In this document: piece by piece, positions 34,656 through 44,692 of the stretch
How the letters are laid out: every line of letters starts with the position of its first letter
How positions within the stretch are numbered: the first letter of the stretch is position 1
NCBI GenBank assembly: GCA_047638395.1
Contig: JBLIMV010000024.1
Coordinates: 1 to 64,000, forward strand
Direction: 5' to 3'
DNA: 64,000 bases
From: CAXBCP01 sp047638395
GTDB lineage: Bacteria > Pseudomonadota > Alphaproteobacteria > MPNO01 > UBA830
Made by a program: the position numbers and the translations under genes
Notes under the pieces: generated by a model
Seen by the model: only the letters and a program-made list of their open reading frames with translations
What the model was told of the DNA's origin: nothing
Databases searched by the model: none

Positions 34656-35915
34656 TTGACAGAACCCCTTGAAAAGAAAAGACATTTTACAGTGCTTGGC
34701 GCGGGCGTTGTGGGGCTTTGCTGTGCGGTTTCCCTGCAAAGGGACGGCCACAAGGTAACGCTGGTCGACCGGATGGACCCCGGGACCGGCACGTCCTTCG
34801 GCAATGCGGGCTTGATACAGATAGATGCCGTTGTGCCGATCGCGACACCGGGAGTCCTCCGAAGCGTCCCGCGTATGTTGCTGGACCCGAAGGGACCACT
34901 TGTCGTGCGCTGGCGCTATCTTCACCGGATAGCGCCCTGGCTGGCAAAATTCGTTCTGGCCGCGCGGCCCGACAGCGTGGAACGCATTTCGGTGGCACTG
35001 GCGTCGCTGCTGGATCGGTCGAACGATGCCTGGCTTGAACTGATCAAAGCGGCGAGCGCGCAGGAGATCTGGCGACAGTCCGGAGAGCTTCACGTCTACC
35101 GGAAAAAAGAAGCGTGGGACGAGGCGCAACCGACACATGATTTGCGCCGCCGCCGTGGCTCGCTGCTCGAAGATCTGACCGTCGACGAGATGCGCCAGCT
35201 CGAACCGGCGCTTTCGCCCAATCTGCACGCTGGTGTATTTACGCCCAATGCAAATTCGATCACCCATCCGCTGCATTTGTCCGAAAAACTGTTTGAGCTG
35301 TTTCGCCGCAATGGCGGAGAGTTCGTGAAAGATAACGTCGTTCGGATCGAAACCGGCGCGGACGGGGAGCCGTCGGAACTGATCGGCGAGACGGCGACGG
35401 CTAAGCTCGACGCGCTGGTGATTGCCGCCGGTGCGTTCTCAAAGCCCTTTGCAAAATCGACCGGTGCATCCGTCCCGCTCGATACCGAGCGCGGATATCA
35501 CCTGTGGCTTCCCAATCCCGGGGTTGAGATGCGTCGGCCCATCATTGTCGGCGATCATCGGTTCGGGATCGTTCCGATGACCGGTGGATTGCGTCTGGTC
35601 GGCACGGCGGAGTTTGCGGGGCTCGATCTGCCACCTTATTGGGACCGCGCGGATATTCTCGCCGAGCTCGCAGCACCATTTGTGCCGGGTCTCAATCTGG
35701 ATGGCGCAGAGCGTTGGATGGGATACAGGCCATCCTTGCCGGACAGCCTGCCGGTTATCGGCCGCGCGCCCGGGCGCAAAGACGTTTATCTTGCCTTCGG
35801 GCATGGTCATCTCGGGTTGACGATGGGCGCTGTCACCGGCCAGTTGATTGCCGATCTTGCCGCCGACCGGGCGCCGGCAATCGATCTTGCCCCGTTCCGG
35901 GCCGAACGGTTCTGA
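34656..35915 (+). CDS. FAD-dependent D-amino-acid dehydrogenase-like oxidoreductase
   Basis: DadA/DAO-fold flavoprotein of 419 aa. Seen: FTVLGAGVVGLCCAVSLQRDGH with acidic LVDRMD (quoted in part: LGAGVVGLCCAVSL), GTGTSFGNAGLIQ, and the C-terminal FAD block HGHLGLTMGAVTGQL. Starts at TTG 34656 with AAGAAG upstream; no ATG fits better. The next gene, an Ldh2-type dehydrogenase, starts 12 bases after the stop. Together they could oxidise a D-amino or imino acid to a 2-oxoacid and reduce it or a 2-hydroxyacid; substrate not known. Confidence 0.9.
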   Translation: MTEPLEKKRHFTVLGAGVVGLCCAVSLQRDGHKVTLVDRMDPGTGTSFGNAGLIQIDAVVPIATPGVLRSVPRMLLDPKGPLVVRWRYLHRIAPWLAKFVLAARPDSVERISVALASLLDRSNDAWLELIKAASAQEIWRQSGELHVYRKKEAWDEAQPTHDLRRRRGSLLEDLTVDEMRQLEPALSPNLHAGVFTPNANSITHPLHLSEKLFELFRRNGGEFVKDNVVRIETGADGEPSELIGETATAKLDALVIAAGAFSKPFAKSTGASVPLDTERGYHLWLPNPGVEMRRPIIVGDHRFGIVPMTGGLRLVGTAEFAGLDLPPYWDRADILAELAAPFVPGLNLDGAERWMGYRPSLPDSLPVIGRAPGRKDVYLAFGHGHLGLTMGAVTGQLIADLAADRAPAIDLAPFRAERF

Positions 35916-35927
35916 CGGAGAAAACAG

Positions 35928-36989
35928 ATGCGTATTCAGGCAGACACACTCACCGATATTGTTGCCACCATTTTCGAGAAATCCGGCAGTCCGCCCGATG
36001 AAGCGGCATTGGTCGCGGGCTCACTCGTCAAAGCCAACCTGATGGGGCATGACAGCCATGGCGTCGGTCTGGTCCCAACTTATATCCGCCATATCGAAGC
36101 CGGATTGCTGCTTCCCGGAACGTCCGCCGAATGCGTTAAGGATGATGGCGCGATTATGATGTTCGACGGTCGCCGTGGCTTCGGGCGTCGTGCGGGCGGC
36201 GAGGCGATGGCGGCGGCGGCGGAGCGGTGTCGCGATACCGGTGTCGTGCTGATGACACTGCGCAACGCCCATCATATCGGCCGGATCGGTGCTTACGGCG
36301 AGATCGCCATGGAGCAGGGGATGATTTCGCTGCATTTCGTCAACGTGATTGATCATGGACCGTCGGTAGCCCCCTGGGGCGGGGGCGAAGCGCGGTATGT
36401 GACCAACCCGGTCTGCATCGCGGTGCCGGGAACGGAGAACACACCACCGACGCTGCTGGACATGGCGACGAGCCTGGTCGCGCTCGGCAAGGCGCGCGTG
36501 GCGTTCTCGAAGGGCGAACAGATGGCCGAAGGTCTAATGATCGATGCGGATGGCCAGCCGACAACCGATCCGTCGGTGATGTATGCCAAGCCAAGAGGCG
36601 CGCTTTTGCCCTTTGGCGATCACAAGGGATCTGGCCTGGCCCTGATGTGCGAGTTGCTTGCGGGCGGTCTGTCAGGCGGTGGAACGATCCAGCCGGAAAA
36701 TCCACAACAGGACTCCATCATCAACAACATGTTCACCATCGTCATTGATCCCGCACGGCTGGTCGACATGACGTGGCTGCGTAGCGAGATAGATGCGACG
36801 GTGGCCTATGTGAAATCAGCCCGGCCCGCCGACCCCGATACGCCCGTCATTGTTGCGGGCGACGCGGAACGGGCGCGGACCGCGGAGCGCACATCAGCCG
36901 GTATAGAGATCAATGACGAAGCCTGGGCTGAAATGCGCGAGACTGGCGACGGTCTGGGGATGGAGAGCAGCGTTTTTGACGCCGCCTGA
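35928..36989 (+). CDS. Ldh2-family malate/lactate (or ureidoglycolate) dehydrogenase
   Basis: NAD(P)-dependent 2-hydroxyacid or imine reductase of the Ldh2/AllD/DpkA fold, 353 aa. Seen: LMGHDSHGVGLVPTYI with the catalytic His, VLMTLRNAHHIGRIGAYGE, and PFGDHKGSGLALMCELLAGGLSGGG (quoted in part: GDHKGSGLALMCELL), the family signatures. ATG 35928 with GGAGAAA upstream. Second gene of the pair with the DadA-like flavoenzyme, which suggests cyclic imino-acid or D-hydroxyacid metabolism; this is inference. Confidence 0.92.
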   Translation: MRIQADTLTDIVATIFEKSGSPPDEAALVAGSLVKANLMGHDSHGVGLVPTYIRHIEAGLLLPGTSAECVKDDGAIMMFDGRRGFGRRAGGEAMAAAAERCRDTGVVLMTLRNAHHIGRIGAYGEIAMEQGMISLHFVNVIDHGPSVAPWGGGEARYVTNPVCIAVPGTENTPPTLLDMATSLVALGKARVAFSKGEQMAEGLMIDADGQPTTDPSVMYAKPRGALLPFGDHKGSGLALMCELLAGGLSGGGTIQPENPQQDSIINNMFTIVIDPARLVDMTWLRSEIDATVAYVKSARPADPDTPVIVAGDAERARTAERTSAGIEINDEAWAEMRETGDGLGMESSVFDAA

Positions 36990-36996
36990 TTCGTGA

Positions 36997-39900
36997 TCAG
37001 CTTTTGAGATCAACCATTACCGACGGTACTGTGTCCGGTGCGTCTACGAATTCCGGCCCACATATAAAGAATCTGTTTGGCTGAAGGCCATGCGTTGAGA
37101 CGAGCTCGTTGCGAACCGCCGATACGCGCGCAGCCGCCAGATCGATAGCGGCCTTCCGGTCGGCTTTCGGCGACACTTTCCTGAGTGCTGCAAGGTCGGA
37201 TGCCGTCGCCGGCCCGCACATCGACGGGGCTTCCTTTGGCTTCTTTTTCAAATAGGCAGCGATTTCCGCAATGCGGCCTTTCAAGGCAGGTGATAACGTT
37301 GCCGACCCGGATGTGAATTCAAGAGGCTTCACAGCGATCTTTGGCCCGCCGACTGCATCAACGATTGCGACCACGGTGCCCAATGGGAACGCGATTTTCA
37401 CCGCCGTCATAAATGTCTTTTGCATCGCGCCGCCAATCGCCTGTCCGATGGCGTCGCTGAGATCGAACTTCGGGTCTTCGAGAGAGCCGGTAATGGGGAT
37501 CGACAGTTTTACAATGCCGTTTTTGTCCTGGATCAGCCCGAGAGCAGATTCTATGGGCGGGCCGGACTCCGATTCTTTTCCACCTTTTGGCTGGGGCGCC
37601 GGTGTGACCTCCAGTCTGCTGATCTTCAAGGCTGTTGTGGCGTTTATCCGGCTGTCATTTAGTTTGAGGTCTATTTCGCCGTCGGCCCGGCCCTGGCGGA
37701 TTGTGTGTTTGATAGCGGGCAGGATATAGGCGTTGAACTTGAACAATTCGATATTCTTGAAGCCGATACCAAGATTCGCATTTGTGTTCTCTAGATCGGG
37801 TTTCACGGTGCCGTCGAGCTGAACGCGCCCGAATTTCCCAAGTCCCAACAGTACATTCAGGCGCGCATCGCTTTGCGGTTTTGACGTATCGAAATCGCGT
37901 AACGTCGCCTGCAATTGCGAGGTTTCTATGGAGAAGGGCGGCTCCACTGCGTTATCGACGAACGCGATGCTGCTGTCGGAGAGGACGGCGCTGCCAATCC
38001 TGATGGTCGCGGCTTTTCTGTTGCGCGTCTCTGATTTGACGCCGGCAGGTTCAGCGATTGAAGCCTCCACAGGCACAGCCGGCATCGCGATGCCCCCATC
38101 CAGGCTGCGGACGAGCCTGCCTGAGAGGCCGCTGGCGCGCAACGCCGTGATACCGAGCCCGCCGTCGGCATCGGTCGTGATATCTGTCGCTAAAAGGGTC
38201 TTGAGAGCGATGCGTGGCAACGGGGATTTGTCGGTAGGACCGGCGGTCGATAGCCCCGAGACCGCCGCTTTTGACACGGAACTGTTCGCGGGTGCTATTG
38301 CGATGCCTATTACGTTGGCGCTTTCCAGTTTTATCCTGAAGGGATCATCTGCTGCGAGTGTCGCGTCAAAACCCGTGAGTTTTACATCGCCGGACAGCGA
38401 GAAACCGTCTGCGGGCGCGGCGCCCATCGTTGGGTCCAGACCAATACTGCCGGTCCATTCCGCTGTTTTTTGCGACGCACGCCAGCTTTTATTCGTACTC
38501 TCCGTCGAGAGGTCGGTGGCCGTCAGCGCGCCGTCCAGAGACAACGTCAATGCGCCTGTGTCGGTCTGTCCGAAGGATATCCGGTTTCCGGTGCTTTTGA
38601 GCGAGCGGGCCGAGGCATGGCCGCCAAGCTGGGGTGCTTCCAGCAGGACGCCGTCAAGGTCGAGCTGGGCGGAAACGGTGCCGGAGATCGCGCCCCTGTC
38701 GGAGACGTTCAGAACCGCATTCTCATAGGCGACCCGGAATGATTTTACATCGAGACGGTCTAATCCGGCAGGCTTGAGCGAGCCGCCCAGAGCCTTTGCA
38801 TCCATAACGCCGGATAACGTGGCCGAGAATGCCGCCGTTTGGGGCGGCAGGGTCAGGGTGACCCGGCTGTTCAGGTTTATCTGATCCGGCGCGATGGTGA
38901 GTTCCGTCTCCGGCTGGTCGAACTTCGCCTTAGTAAGTTTCGCGATGAGTTCGCCGCTGACAATTGTCGTGCCTGTATTTGTTGGGTCTGCCTTTATGGA
39001 TATTCCCGATTTGGAGAGATTAAACCGCGCCGTGTCCGCCGAGAGGGCGACCTTGCTGACGCGGTTGACGAACGCGAAGCCGTCGGCAGCGGCGACACCT
39101 TGTACCTGGATCTCCGGCAGGGCGCCGGCCGCCGACTTTTCGTCGGGCAGGGAAATCCGTCCTGTGCCATTCCATGACAGAGATTTAGCATTGGTCTGAA
39201 ACAGGGTGGTCTGGACCCGGGCACGAGAGAGCGATGCCTTGCCGTCAAATGAAATTGCGGGTCCGCCACTCGCCCTGAAACCGGCTTTTGCTGTCCCGTT
39301 GATGGCCGCTATACCTGAGATGTCCTTGATACGTCCCGTTGCAATGAGATCCTTGAAGGCATCCAGTTTCAGCGCAGCTGTGTTGATCGAGAGTTCCGCG
39401 TTCGGTTCCTTCGCGAACGGAAATATTCTACCGCCAATCGTTACTTTGCCGCCGCCGGTCATCACGGAAAGCGACATTGTCGCGGGACTGCCCGGCGTCA
39501 GCGTCGTTAACTTGTCGATGCGGAGTTTTTCGACAAGCGCCTTTTGGAGGGCAGTGCCGAGGTTAAGCGTCATCTGGCTGTTATCGATCGCGATATTTCC
39601 GGCTTCCAGTTGCCAGGGATCGCTGGGTTCTGCGGGGGCTTCGCTGCTCGCGAATACCATAGGGAACCCACCCACGGACCACACGCCTTTGGCGTCGAGC
39701 CGGATGTCGATATCTGCATCGGCAACGGATAGTTCATGAATGGTGATCCGGCGGCTCACCAGCGCTGACCACCCGATACGCAGTTTTGCCTTGCCGACAA
39801 CGATATCCTCGCCGTCGGGTCCGACAGATTTGAATTCTTCCACCCAGATCTCACCGGTCGCCGGATTTATGCGCAGGGTACCGACCTTCACCGATTTTGC

Positions 39901-40059
39901 GCCCAGCTTTTCAAGCTGGGTCTCGATCTGCCAGGTCGCTGCCGTCGGCAATAAAGCGACGCCAATACCCAAAAGCACGCCGACGGCGAGCACGGCATAG
40001 GCGGCTATCCGCAACCTTTTGCGGCGCGGCGGAGCGATTTCGGTCGATTTATCGGACAT
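36997..40059 (-). CDS. large DUF748/AsmA-like envelope protein
   Basis: Single-pass inner-membrane protein of 1020 aa with a large periplasmic part. Seen: a basic N-terminus (RRKRLRIAAY), one membrane helix (AVLAVGVLLGIGVALLP), then long beta-rich repeats typical of AsmA-like/DUF748 proteins (LRINPATGEIWVEEF, IDLKLNDSRINATTALKI). Near the C-terminus FTSGSATLSPALKGRIAEIAAYL resembles an OmpA-like stretch seen in DUF748 proteins. The related AsmA-like families form lipid-conducting bridges between the membranes. Single gene; converges on the Ldh2 gene. Confidence 0.85.
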   Translation of the reverse strand: MSDKSTEIAPPRRKRLRIAAYAVLAVGVLLGIGVALLPTAATWQIETQLEKLGAKSVKVGTLRINPATGEIWVEEFKSVGPDGEDIVVGKAKLRIGWSALVSRRITIHELSVADADIDIRLDAKGVWSVGGFPMVFASSEAPAEPSDPWQLEAGNIAIDNSQMTLNLGTALQKALVEKLRIDKLTTLTPGSPATMSLSVMTGGGKVTIGGRIFPFAKEPNAELSINTAALKLDAFKDLIATGRIKDISGIAAINGTAKAGFRASGGPAISFDGKASLSRARVQTTLFQTNAKSLSWNGTGRISLPDEKSAAGALPEIQVQGVAAADGFAFVNRVSKVALSADTARFNLSKSGISIKADPTNTGTTIVSGELIAKLTKAKFDQPETELTIAPDQINLNSRVTLTLPPQTAAFSATLSGVMDAKALGGSLKPAGLDRLDVKSFRVAYENAVLNVSDRGAISGTVSAQLDLDGVLLEAPQLGGHASARSLKSTGNRISFGQTDTGALTLSLDGALTATDLSTESTNKSWRASQKTAEWTGSIGLDPTMGAAPADGFSLSGDVKLTGFDATLAADDPFRIKLESANVIGIAIAPANSSVSKAAVSGLSTAGPTDKSPLPRIALKTLLATDITTDADGGLGITALRASGLSGRLVRSLDGGIAMPAVPVEASIAEPAGVKSETRNRKAATIRIGSAVLSDSSIAFVDNAVEPPFSIETSQLQATLRDFDTSKPQSDARLNVLLGLGKFGRVQLDGTVKPDLENTNANLGIGFKNIELFKFNAYILPAIKHTIRQGRADGEIDLKLNDSRINATTALKISRLEVTPAPQPKGGKESESGPPIESALGLIQDKNGIVKLSIPITGSLEDPKFDLSDAIGQAIGGAMQKTFMTAVKIAFPLGTVVAIVDAVGGPKIAVKPLEFTSGSATLSPALKGRIAEIAAYLKKKPKEAPSMCGPATASDLAALRKVSPKADRKAAIDLAAARVSAVRNELVSTHGLQPNRFFICGPEFVDAPDTVPSVMVDLKS

Positions 40060-40240
40060 TTCAATTACTCAACGAAACAATGCGGTACCTGGTTCCTTGG
40101 CCTGGGAATCCAATTGGGGTGCGTGCACCGACTGGAGACCTCCTAGATGGCGATCAATTATGACAATTACAGGGCAGGGGGCATTCCCAACGGGTGATCA
40201 GATGACAATCCGGACAGAATGTACACTCAGTGTCGCTGTC

Positions 40241-41233
40241 TCATCGCCAGTCGATAAGGCCTGCGAAAGCTTTGTGGAGGGCGCCGTCGGCATTGGCCAT
40301 GTCGTAGGGCACATCAAAATGCTGATATCCGGCTGCGTCGCACAGTTCCAGTGAGTGGCCGTTTTCGACCCATGCGGCGGCATAGCGCGATTGATGCAGG
40401 AAATATTCCGCAAGTTCGTTTTCGCCTGTGCCGAGGATCAGTGGGCCCATCTGTTTGCCGGCAGGCGGGACGTTCGATAGCGGGCTCATCGCCTCAACGC
40501 CGGCCTCGTCGAGCTGGATATAGTTATTGATGTAAGTCGCGGCGATGGGGGCGAGATCGAACAGGCCGCTGACGATCAGGGATGCTTTGAATGTTTCCGG
40601 TGGTACGGGCGGGGTGCCGCGCCCGCCGCCTCCCAGAACCATGGCGGCCAGGTGTCCGCCGGAAGAATGGCCGGCAAGGTAGAACCGGTCGCGGTCGAAG
40701 CCGTAGTTTTCGGAGTTTTCCCATAGATGATGGATCGCGCGTTCGACCTGGTCGACCATCTTGGTCATCGTAATATCCGGGCAAAGCCCGAACCCGATTA
40801 CGGCAAACGCTGCACCCTGCTTCACGAAGTTCTCGCCGACAAACGAATAGGAATCCTTGGTCATGCTCAACCAGTACCCGCCATGCAAAAACACGATCAG
40901 CGGCGCCGATCCGTCTCCGCCGGGCCCGCCACCTTCAGGGTAGAGAATGTCGAGAGTTTCACGGTCGCCATCGCCATAGGAGATGTCGAGATCGCATCGC
41001 ACCGATTTGCGAACAGCCGCACTGTCGGCAGCCCAGCGGTCCAGATCGGCCTGATGGTCGGGGACCGCCCAACGATTGTTATAGGCCGCGTCGCGCTTGA
41101 GCTGGTCGGCGCGGGCGTCATCGTCCATATCGCGATAGGCGAACATATCATTACTGTCGCGGTCAAGAATGTCTTCCGGGATCTCGGCGAAATCCATTCC
41201 TGCGTATTTGCGATAGTCGTTCTGGTGATCCAT
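40241..41233 (-). CDS. alpha/beta hydrolase, arylformamidase-like
   Basis: Hydrolase of 330 aa in the esterase/kynurenine-formamidase group. Seen: HGGYWLSMTKDSY as oxyanion hole, nucleophile elbow GHSSGGHLAAM, and a C-terminal catalytic His in AAGYQHFDVPYD. The N-terminal 60 residues (FAEIPEDILDRDSND, YNNRWAVPDHQAD) resemble the cap of formamidases. Divergent from the 4,5-dihydroxyphthalate-decarboxylase-like gene with 175 bases between. Amide or ester substrate unknown. Confidence 0.85.
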   Translation of the reverse strand: MDHQNDYRKYAGMDFAEIPEDILDRDSNDMFAYRDMDDDARADQLKRDAAYNNRWAVPDHQADLDRWAADSAAVRKSVRCDLDISYGDGDRETLDILYPEGGGPGGDGSAPLIVFLHGGYWLSMTKDSYSFVGENFVKQGAAFAVIGFGLCPDITMTKMVDQVERAIHHLWENSENYGFDRDRFYLAGHSSGGHLAAMVLGGGGRGTPPVPPETFKASLIVSGLFDLAPIAATYINNYIQLDEAGVEAMSPLSNVPPAGKQMGPLILGTGENELAEYFLHQSRYAAAWVENGHSLELCDAAGYQHFDVPYDMANADGALHKAFAGLIDWR

Positions 41234-41408
41234 CCCGATGCGTCCCGTTTTTGTTATGGGAGATAACCTGAACGAGGCTGGTCCGGATCACAACGGGGCG
41301 ATAGAATAATTCGAACAGTTAGATGTCTTAACGATTCAATTCAGCTAGGTTTGTCGGACAGACAGAAAAAACAGATCAAGAAACACAGAGAGAAGCAGGG
41401 ACCGAACA

Positions 41409-42404
41409 ATGGCAAAAAATATTTCAATCACCATCGCCGCAGGCGACATGGACCGCGTCGCGGCAATCAAGGACGGCCGGGTGCAGGTCGAAGGTTGTGA
41501 TGTAACCTTTATTCCGATGGAGCCGGAAGAAGTTTTCTTCCGCGCGTTCCGATATGCCGAGTTCGATTGCTGCGAGCTGTCGTTTTCGAGCCACATGCGG
41601 GTGACGTCGCAGAACAAGTCCGACTATGTGGGTATCCCCGCATTCGTCAGCCGCGTGTTCCGGCATTCCGGTTTTTACATCCGCACCGACCGCGGCATCA
41701 CCAAGCCAGAAGATCTGCGCGGCAAGCTGGTCGGACTGCCGGAATACCAGATGACCGCGCCGGTCTGGATGCGCGGCATGCTGGAAGATGAATACGGTAT
41801 CAAGCCCGAAGAGATCCACTGGCGGTCCGGCGGACAGGAAGAAGCCGGCCGTGACGAGCGGACGCCGTTTGAAGCACCGCCCGGACTGGACCTGCAGCCG
41901 ATCCCGCAGGACCGCACCCTGGTTGAGATGTTTGAAGCAGGCGAACTTGATGCGCTGATGACGGCGCGCGCGCCGTCCAGCTTTAACCTGGGCAAACCGA
42001 ATATCGACCGCCTGTGGCCGAACTTCCGCGACGTCGAGAAGGAATATTACCGCAAGACCAAGATGTTCCCGATCATGCATCTGATGGGTCTGCGCAAGGA
42101 TCTGCACGAGGCCTATCCCTGGCTGGCCGGCAGTATCTACAAGGCGCTGCTCCAGTCGCGCGATATCGCCTATGAAGATCTCGCCAAGACGGCAGCGCTC
42201 AGCGTCGCACTGCCCTGGGTGGATGCGGAACGACGCGATACGATTGAACTGATGGGCAACGATTTCTGGCGCTACGGCATCGAAGAATGCCGCCATGAAA
42301 TTGAAGCACTGGCGCGGTATTCCCACAGTCACGGTCTGTCCGAACGTCTGCTGACACCGGAAGACCTATTTGCGGAATCGACGTTCGACATCTCGAAGAT
42401 CTGA
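41409..42404 (+). CDS. 4,5-dihydroxyphthalate decarboxylase-like protein
   Basis: Soluble 331-aa relative of the product of 23174-24148, again without a signal peptide. Seen: FDCCELSFSSHMR, ITKPEDLRGKLVGLPEYQMTAP, GELDALMTARAPSSF, and the KMFPIMHLMGLRKDLHE block shared with its paralogue. The fold is that of type-2 periplasmic binding proteins, but the family includes the phthalate-pathway decarboxylase. It leads a rightward set with an ACMSD-like amidohydrolase and a polysaccharide-deacetylase-like hydrolase, so an aromatic or heteroaromatic acid pathway is likely. Confidence 0.82.
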   Translation: MAKNISITIAAGDMDRVAAIKDGRVQVEGCDVTFIPMEPEEVFFRAFRYAEFDCCELSFSSHMRVTSQNKSDYVGIPAFVSRVFRHSGFYIRTDRGITKPEDLRGKLVGLPEYQMTAPVWMRGMLEDEYGIKPEEIHWRSGGQEEAGRDERTPFEAPPGLDLQPIPQDRTLVEMFEAGELDALMTARAPSSFNLGKPNIDRLWPNFRDVEKEYYRKTKMFPIMHLMGLRKDLHEAYPWLAGSIYKALLQSRDIAYEDLAKTAALSVALPWVDAERRDTIELMGNDFWRYGIEECRHEIEALARYSHSHGLSERLLTPEDLFAESTFDISKI

Positions 42405-42472
42405 GCGACAGGCGTAAAGCGGGGAAATACCCGTAATGCCTGAAGGGCGGGAAACAATCGGAGGGTAAGACG

Positions 42473-43660
42473 ATGGAACTGCCATCAAGTGACGACATCT
42501 ATTCGCTCAAAGTCGACGATTTCGATACATCGAAACTGCTGACCAATGCGGCGCGTCAGCGTGATGAGCGCGGCCTGAACGACGTCTTCATTGTCGATGC
42601 GGATTCGCATCACTACGAAACAGAATCCGTTGCCGAGTTGATAGAATACATCGAAGACCCGGTGATGAAGCAGTTGTCGCGGTCGGCGCTTGGCGTTGCG
42701 CGCAAATCGCGCGGCTTTCCGTATTCCCGCGTCGGTTATCAGGATGTCGGCGGGCGTATCACGCGCGAGCCGCTTCGCCAGATGGAAAAGACAATCCCGG
42801 ATGGTGATCACCGGGATGTGCAACTCGCCCTGAAGCGCATGGACACGATGGGGATCGACGTTTCGGTCCTGCTGCCAACACCGATGATGCTTATGGGCAT
42901 GCATCCGCAGGCGGAGTTCGAAGCACAGGTGGCTTTGGCTTATAACAGGTGGCTGGTCGAGAAGGTCCTGTCGGGTTCAGACCGGCTGAAATCCTTTGCC
43001 TACCTGCCGTTCAACGATCCGGAAATGGCCTATCGTATCGTCCAGGAATTCAAGGACGTGCCGGGCATCATCGGGTTTCTGGTCACGTCGGTTCGCACGA
43101 ATGCGATTCATGAAAACGTGTATGCCAAGACCTACGCGGCGATCCAGGAAGCCGGCAAGGTGCTGTCGTTCCACACCGGGTATGACTGGGATGATCCAAC
43201 ATTCGGCAGCCCAAGCCGGTTTGTTGCGGTGCAGGCGATCGGCTACCCGTTTTACAACGTGGTCCATTGCGTGAACTGGCTGTGCAACGCCATGAACGAG
43301 CGTTTTCCCGATCTCAAGGTTCTCTGGATGGAGGGCGGTCTCGCCTGGGTGCTCTGGGTGATCCAGCGGATCGATTCCGAATATCGGATGCGGTCGTCGG
43401 AAGTGCCCGGCCTCCGGAAGCTGCCGAGCGAGTACATGCGCGATATGTATTATACCTCGCAGCCGCTCGAAGCGGGGGACGGGTATCTGCTCGAGATGAC
43501 CATGAAGGCCATCGATGCCGGTAATCAGGTGCTTTATGCGTCCAACTATCCGTTGCCTGATATGGATGTGCCTTCGGTGATCTGGGATCTCGATTTTCTC
43601 GATGAGCAGCAGAAGCGCAATATTCTCGGCGAGAACGCCCGCAAACTCTTCAAGCTTTAG
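42473..43660 (+). CDS. amidohydrolase-2 family protein (ACMSD-like)
   Basis: Metal-dependent TIM-barrel hydrolase or decarboxylase of 395 aa. Seen: the metal motif in FIVDADSHHYETESV (the usual HxH reads DSHH here), SFHTGYDWDDPTF with a barrel His, and LYASNYPLPDMD with the late Asp region. Members include gamma-resorcylate and aminocarboxymuconate semialdehyde decarboxylases. Good SD (GGAGGG) before ATG 42473. Between the DHP-decarboxylase-like and deacetylase-like genes, likely one operon. Confidence 0.87.
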   Translation: MELPSSDDIYSLKVDDFDTSKLLTNAARQRDERGLNDVFIVDADSHHYETESVAELIEYIEDPVMKQLSRSALGVARKSRGFPYSRVGYQDVGGRITREPLRQMEKTIPDGDHRDVQLALKRMDTMGIDVSVLLPTPMMLMGMHPQAEFEAQVALAYNRWLVEKVLSGSDRLKSFAYLPFNDPEMAYRIVQEFKDVPGIIGFLVTSVRTNAIHENVYAKTYAAIQEAGKVLSFHTGYDWDDPTFGSPSRFVAVQAIGYPFYNVVHCVNWLCNAMNERFPDLKVLWMEGGLAWVLWVIQRIDSEYRMRSSEVPGLRKLPSEYMRDMYYTSQPLEAGDGYLLEMTMKAIDAGNQVLYASNYPLPDMDVPSVIWDLDFLDEQQKRNILGENARKLFKL

Positions 43661-43698
43661 GGCACACCTGCACGAATTCATATCCAGGGGATTAGATA

Positions 43699-44634
43699 AT
43701 GCTGTCACCGGACCATTACGATTACGTACCCATGCCCGATCGCGCTCCGCTGAAATGGCCGGGTGGGCACCGGATGGCCGTTATCTTCACGATCAACTGC
43801 GAATTCTGGCCGATGACCTGGGACAAGCCCGAGCCAATGTATCCGGGCGGTCCTGCGTCGATCCCACATGTGTTACCCGGCGATGTGCCCGATTATGCGA
43901 ACTGGACCTGGCGGGAATACGGCCACCGTGTCGGTGTGTGGCGCCTTTTCGAGGAATTCGACCGCACCGGGGTGCCGACAACCTGCACCATCAACGCGCT
44001 GACGGCGCTTGAGCGCACGCCAATTGTCGAAGCTGCGAATGAGCGCGGCTGGGAAATTCTCGCCCATAACTGGTCGCAGACCGACATCATGTCGAACTAT
44101 GCCGGAAAACCTGATGAGGAGCGGGACGTTATCCAGCGGATTATCGACGCTTATGAGAGCGTGCTCGGTCGCCGGCCGCGCGGATGGCTGTCATCCTCGC
44201 TACGGTCAACGCACGAAACGCCGCATCTGCTGAAGGAACTGGGCTTCGATTTCATGGCCTGTTACCTGAATGACGACCAGCCCTACATGATGCGCACGCG
44301 TCATGGTCCGCTGGTTCAAATTCCCTATTCGAACGATATCAACGATTTCGCCGTGTTTTCGCGCGGCGCCATGGCCGCATCCGGCGCATTTGAGCGTTTC
44401 CGCGATGAATTCGACATCCTTTATGAGGAAAGCGAAACCAGCGGGCGGATCATGAATATCGGCCTGCATCCGCATGTCATGGGCCGCGGTTTTGCGGTGA
44501 AGGCACTGCGCCAGTTCATAGCCTATGTGAAAGACATCGACGGCGTCTGGTTCCCGAAACGCGAAGAGATTTCAGACTGGTATGCGGAAAACCACGCATC
44601 CCACATCGCCCCGCGGGATATCGCGCCCGATTAA
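43699..44634 (+). CDS. polysaccharide deacetylase-family hydrolase (PuuE-like)
   Basis: NodB-fold protein of 311 aa. Seen: MAVIFTINCEFWPMTW where the first motif normally has Asp-Asp (here Asn-Cys-Glu), the GWEILAHNWSQTD second motif with the metal His, and the LHPHVMGRGFAVKAL fifth region. This is the pattern of allantoinase PuuE and related amidases rather than true chitin deacetylases. SD AGGGG before ATG. It probably completes the three-gene operon, acting on a cyclic amide or imide; this is inference. Confidence 0.85.
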   Translation: MLSPDHYDYVPMPDRAPLKWPGGHRMAVIFTINCEFWPMTWDKPEPMYPGGPASIPHVLPGDVPDYANWTWREYGHRVGVWRLFEEFDRTGVPTTCTINALTALERTPIVEAANERGWEILAHNWSQTDIMSNYAGKPDEERDVIQRIIDAYESVLGRRPRGWLSSSLRSTHETPHLLKELGFDFMACYLNDDQPYMMRTRHGPLVQIPYSNDINDFAVFSRGAMAASGAFERFRDEFDILYEESETSGRIMNIGLHPHVMGRGFAVKALRQFIAYVKDIDGVWFPKREEISDWYAENHASHIAPRDIAPD

Positions 44635-44692
44635 GCGATTTTTAAGGCCGTTGCTGAAGGATAGGGCACAAACTCTATCTGGAAGACAGTTC

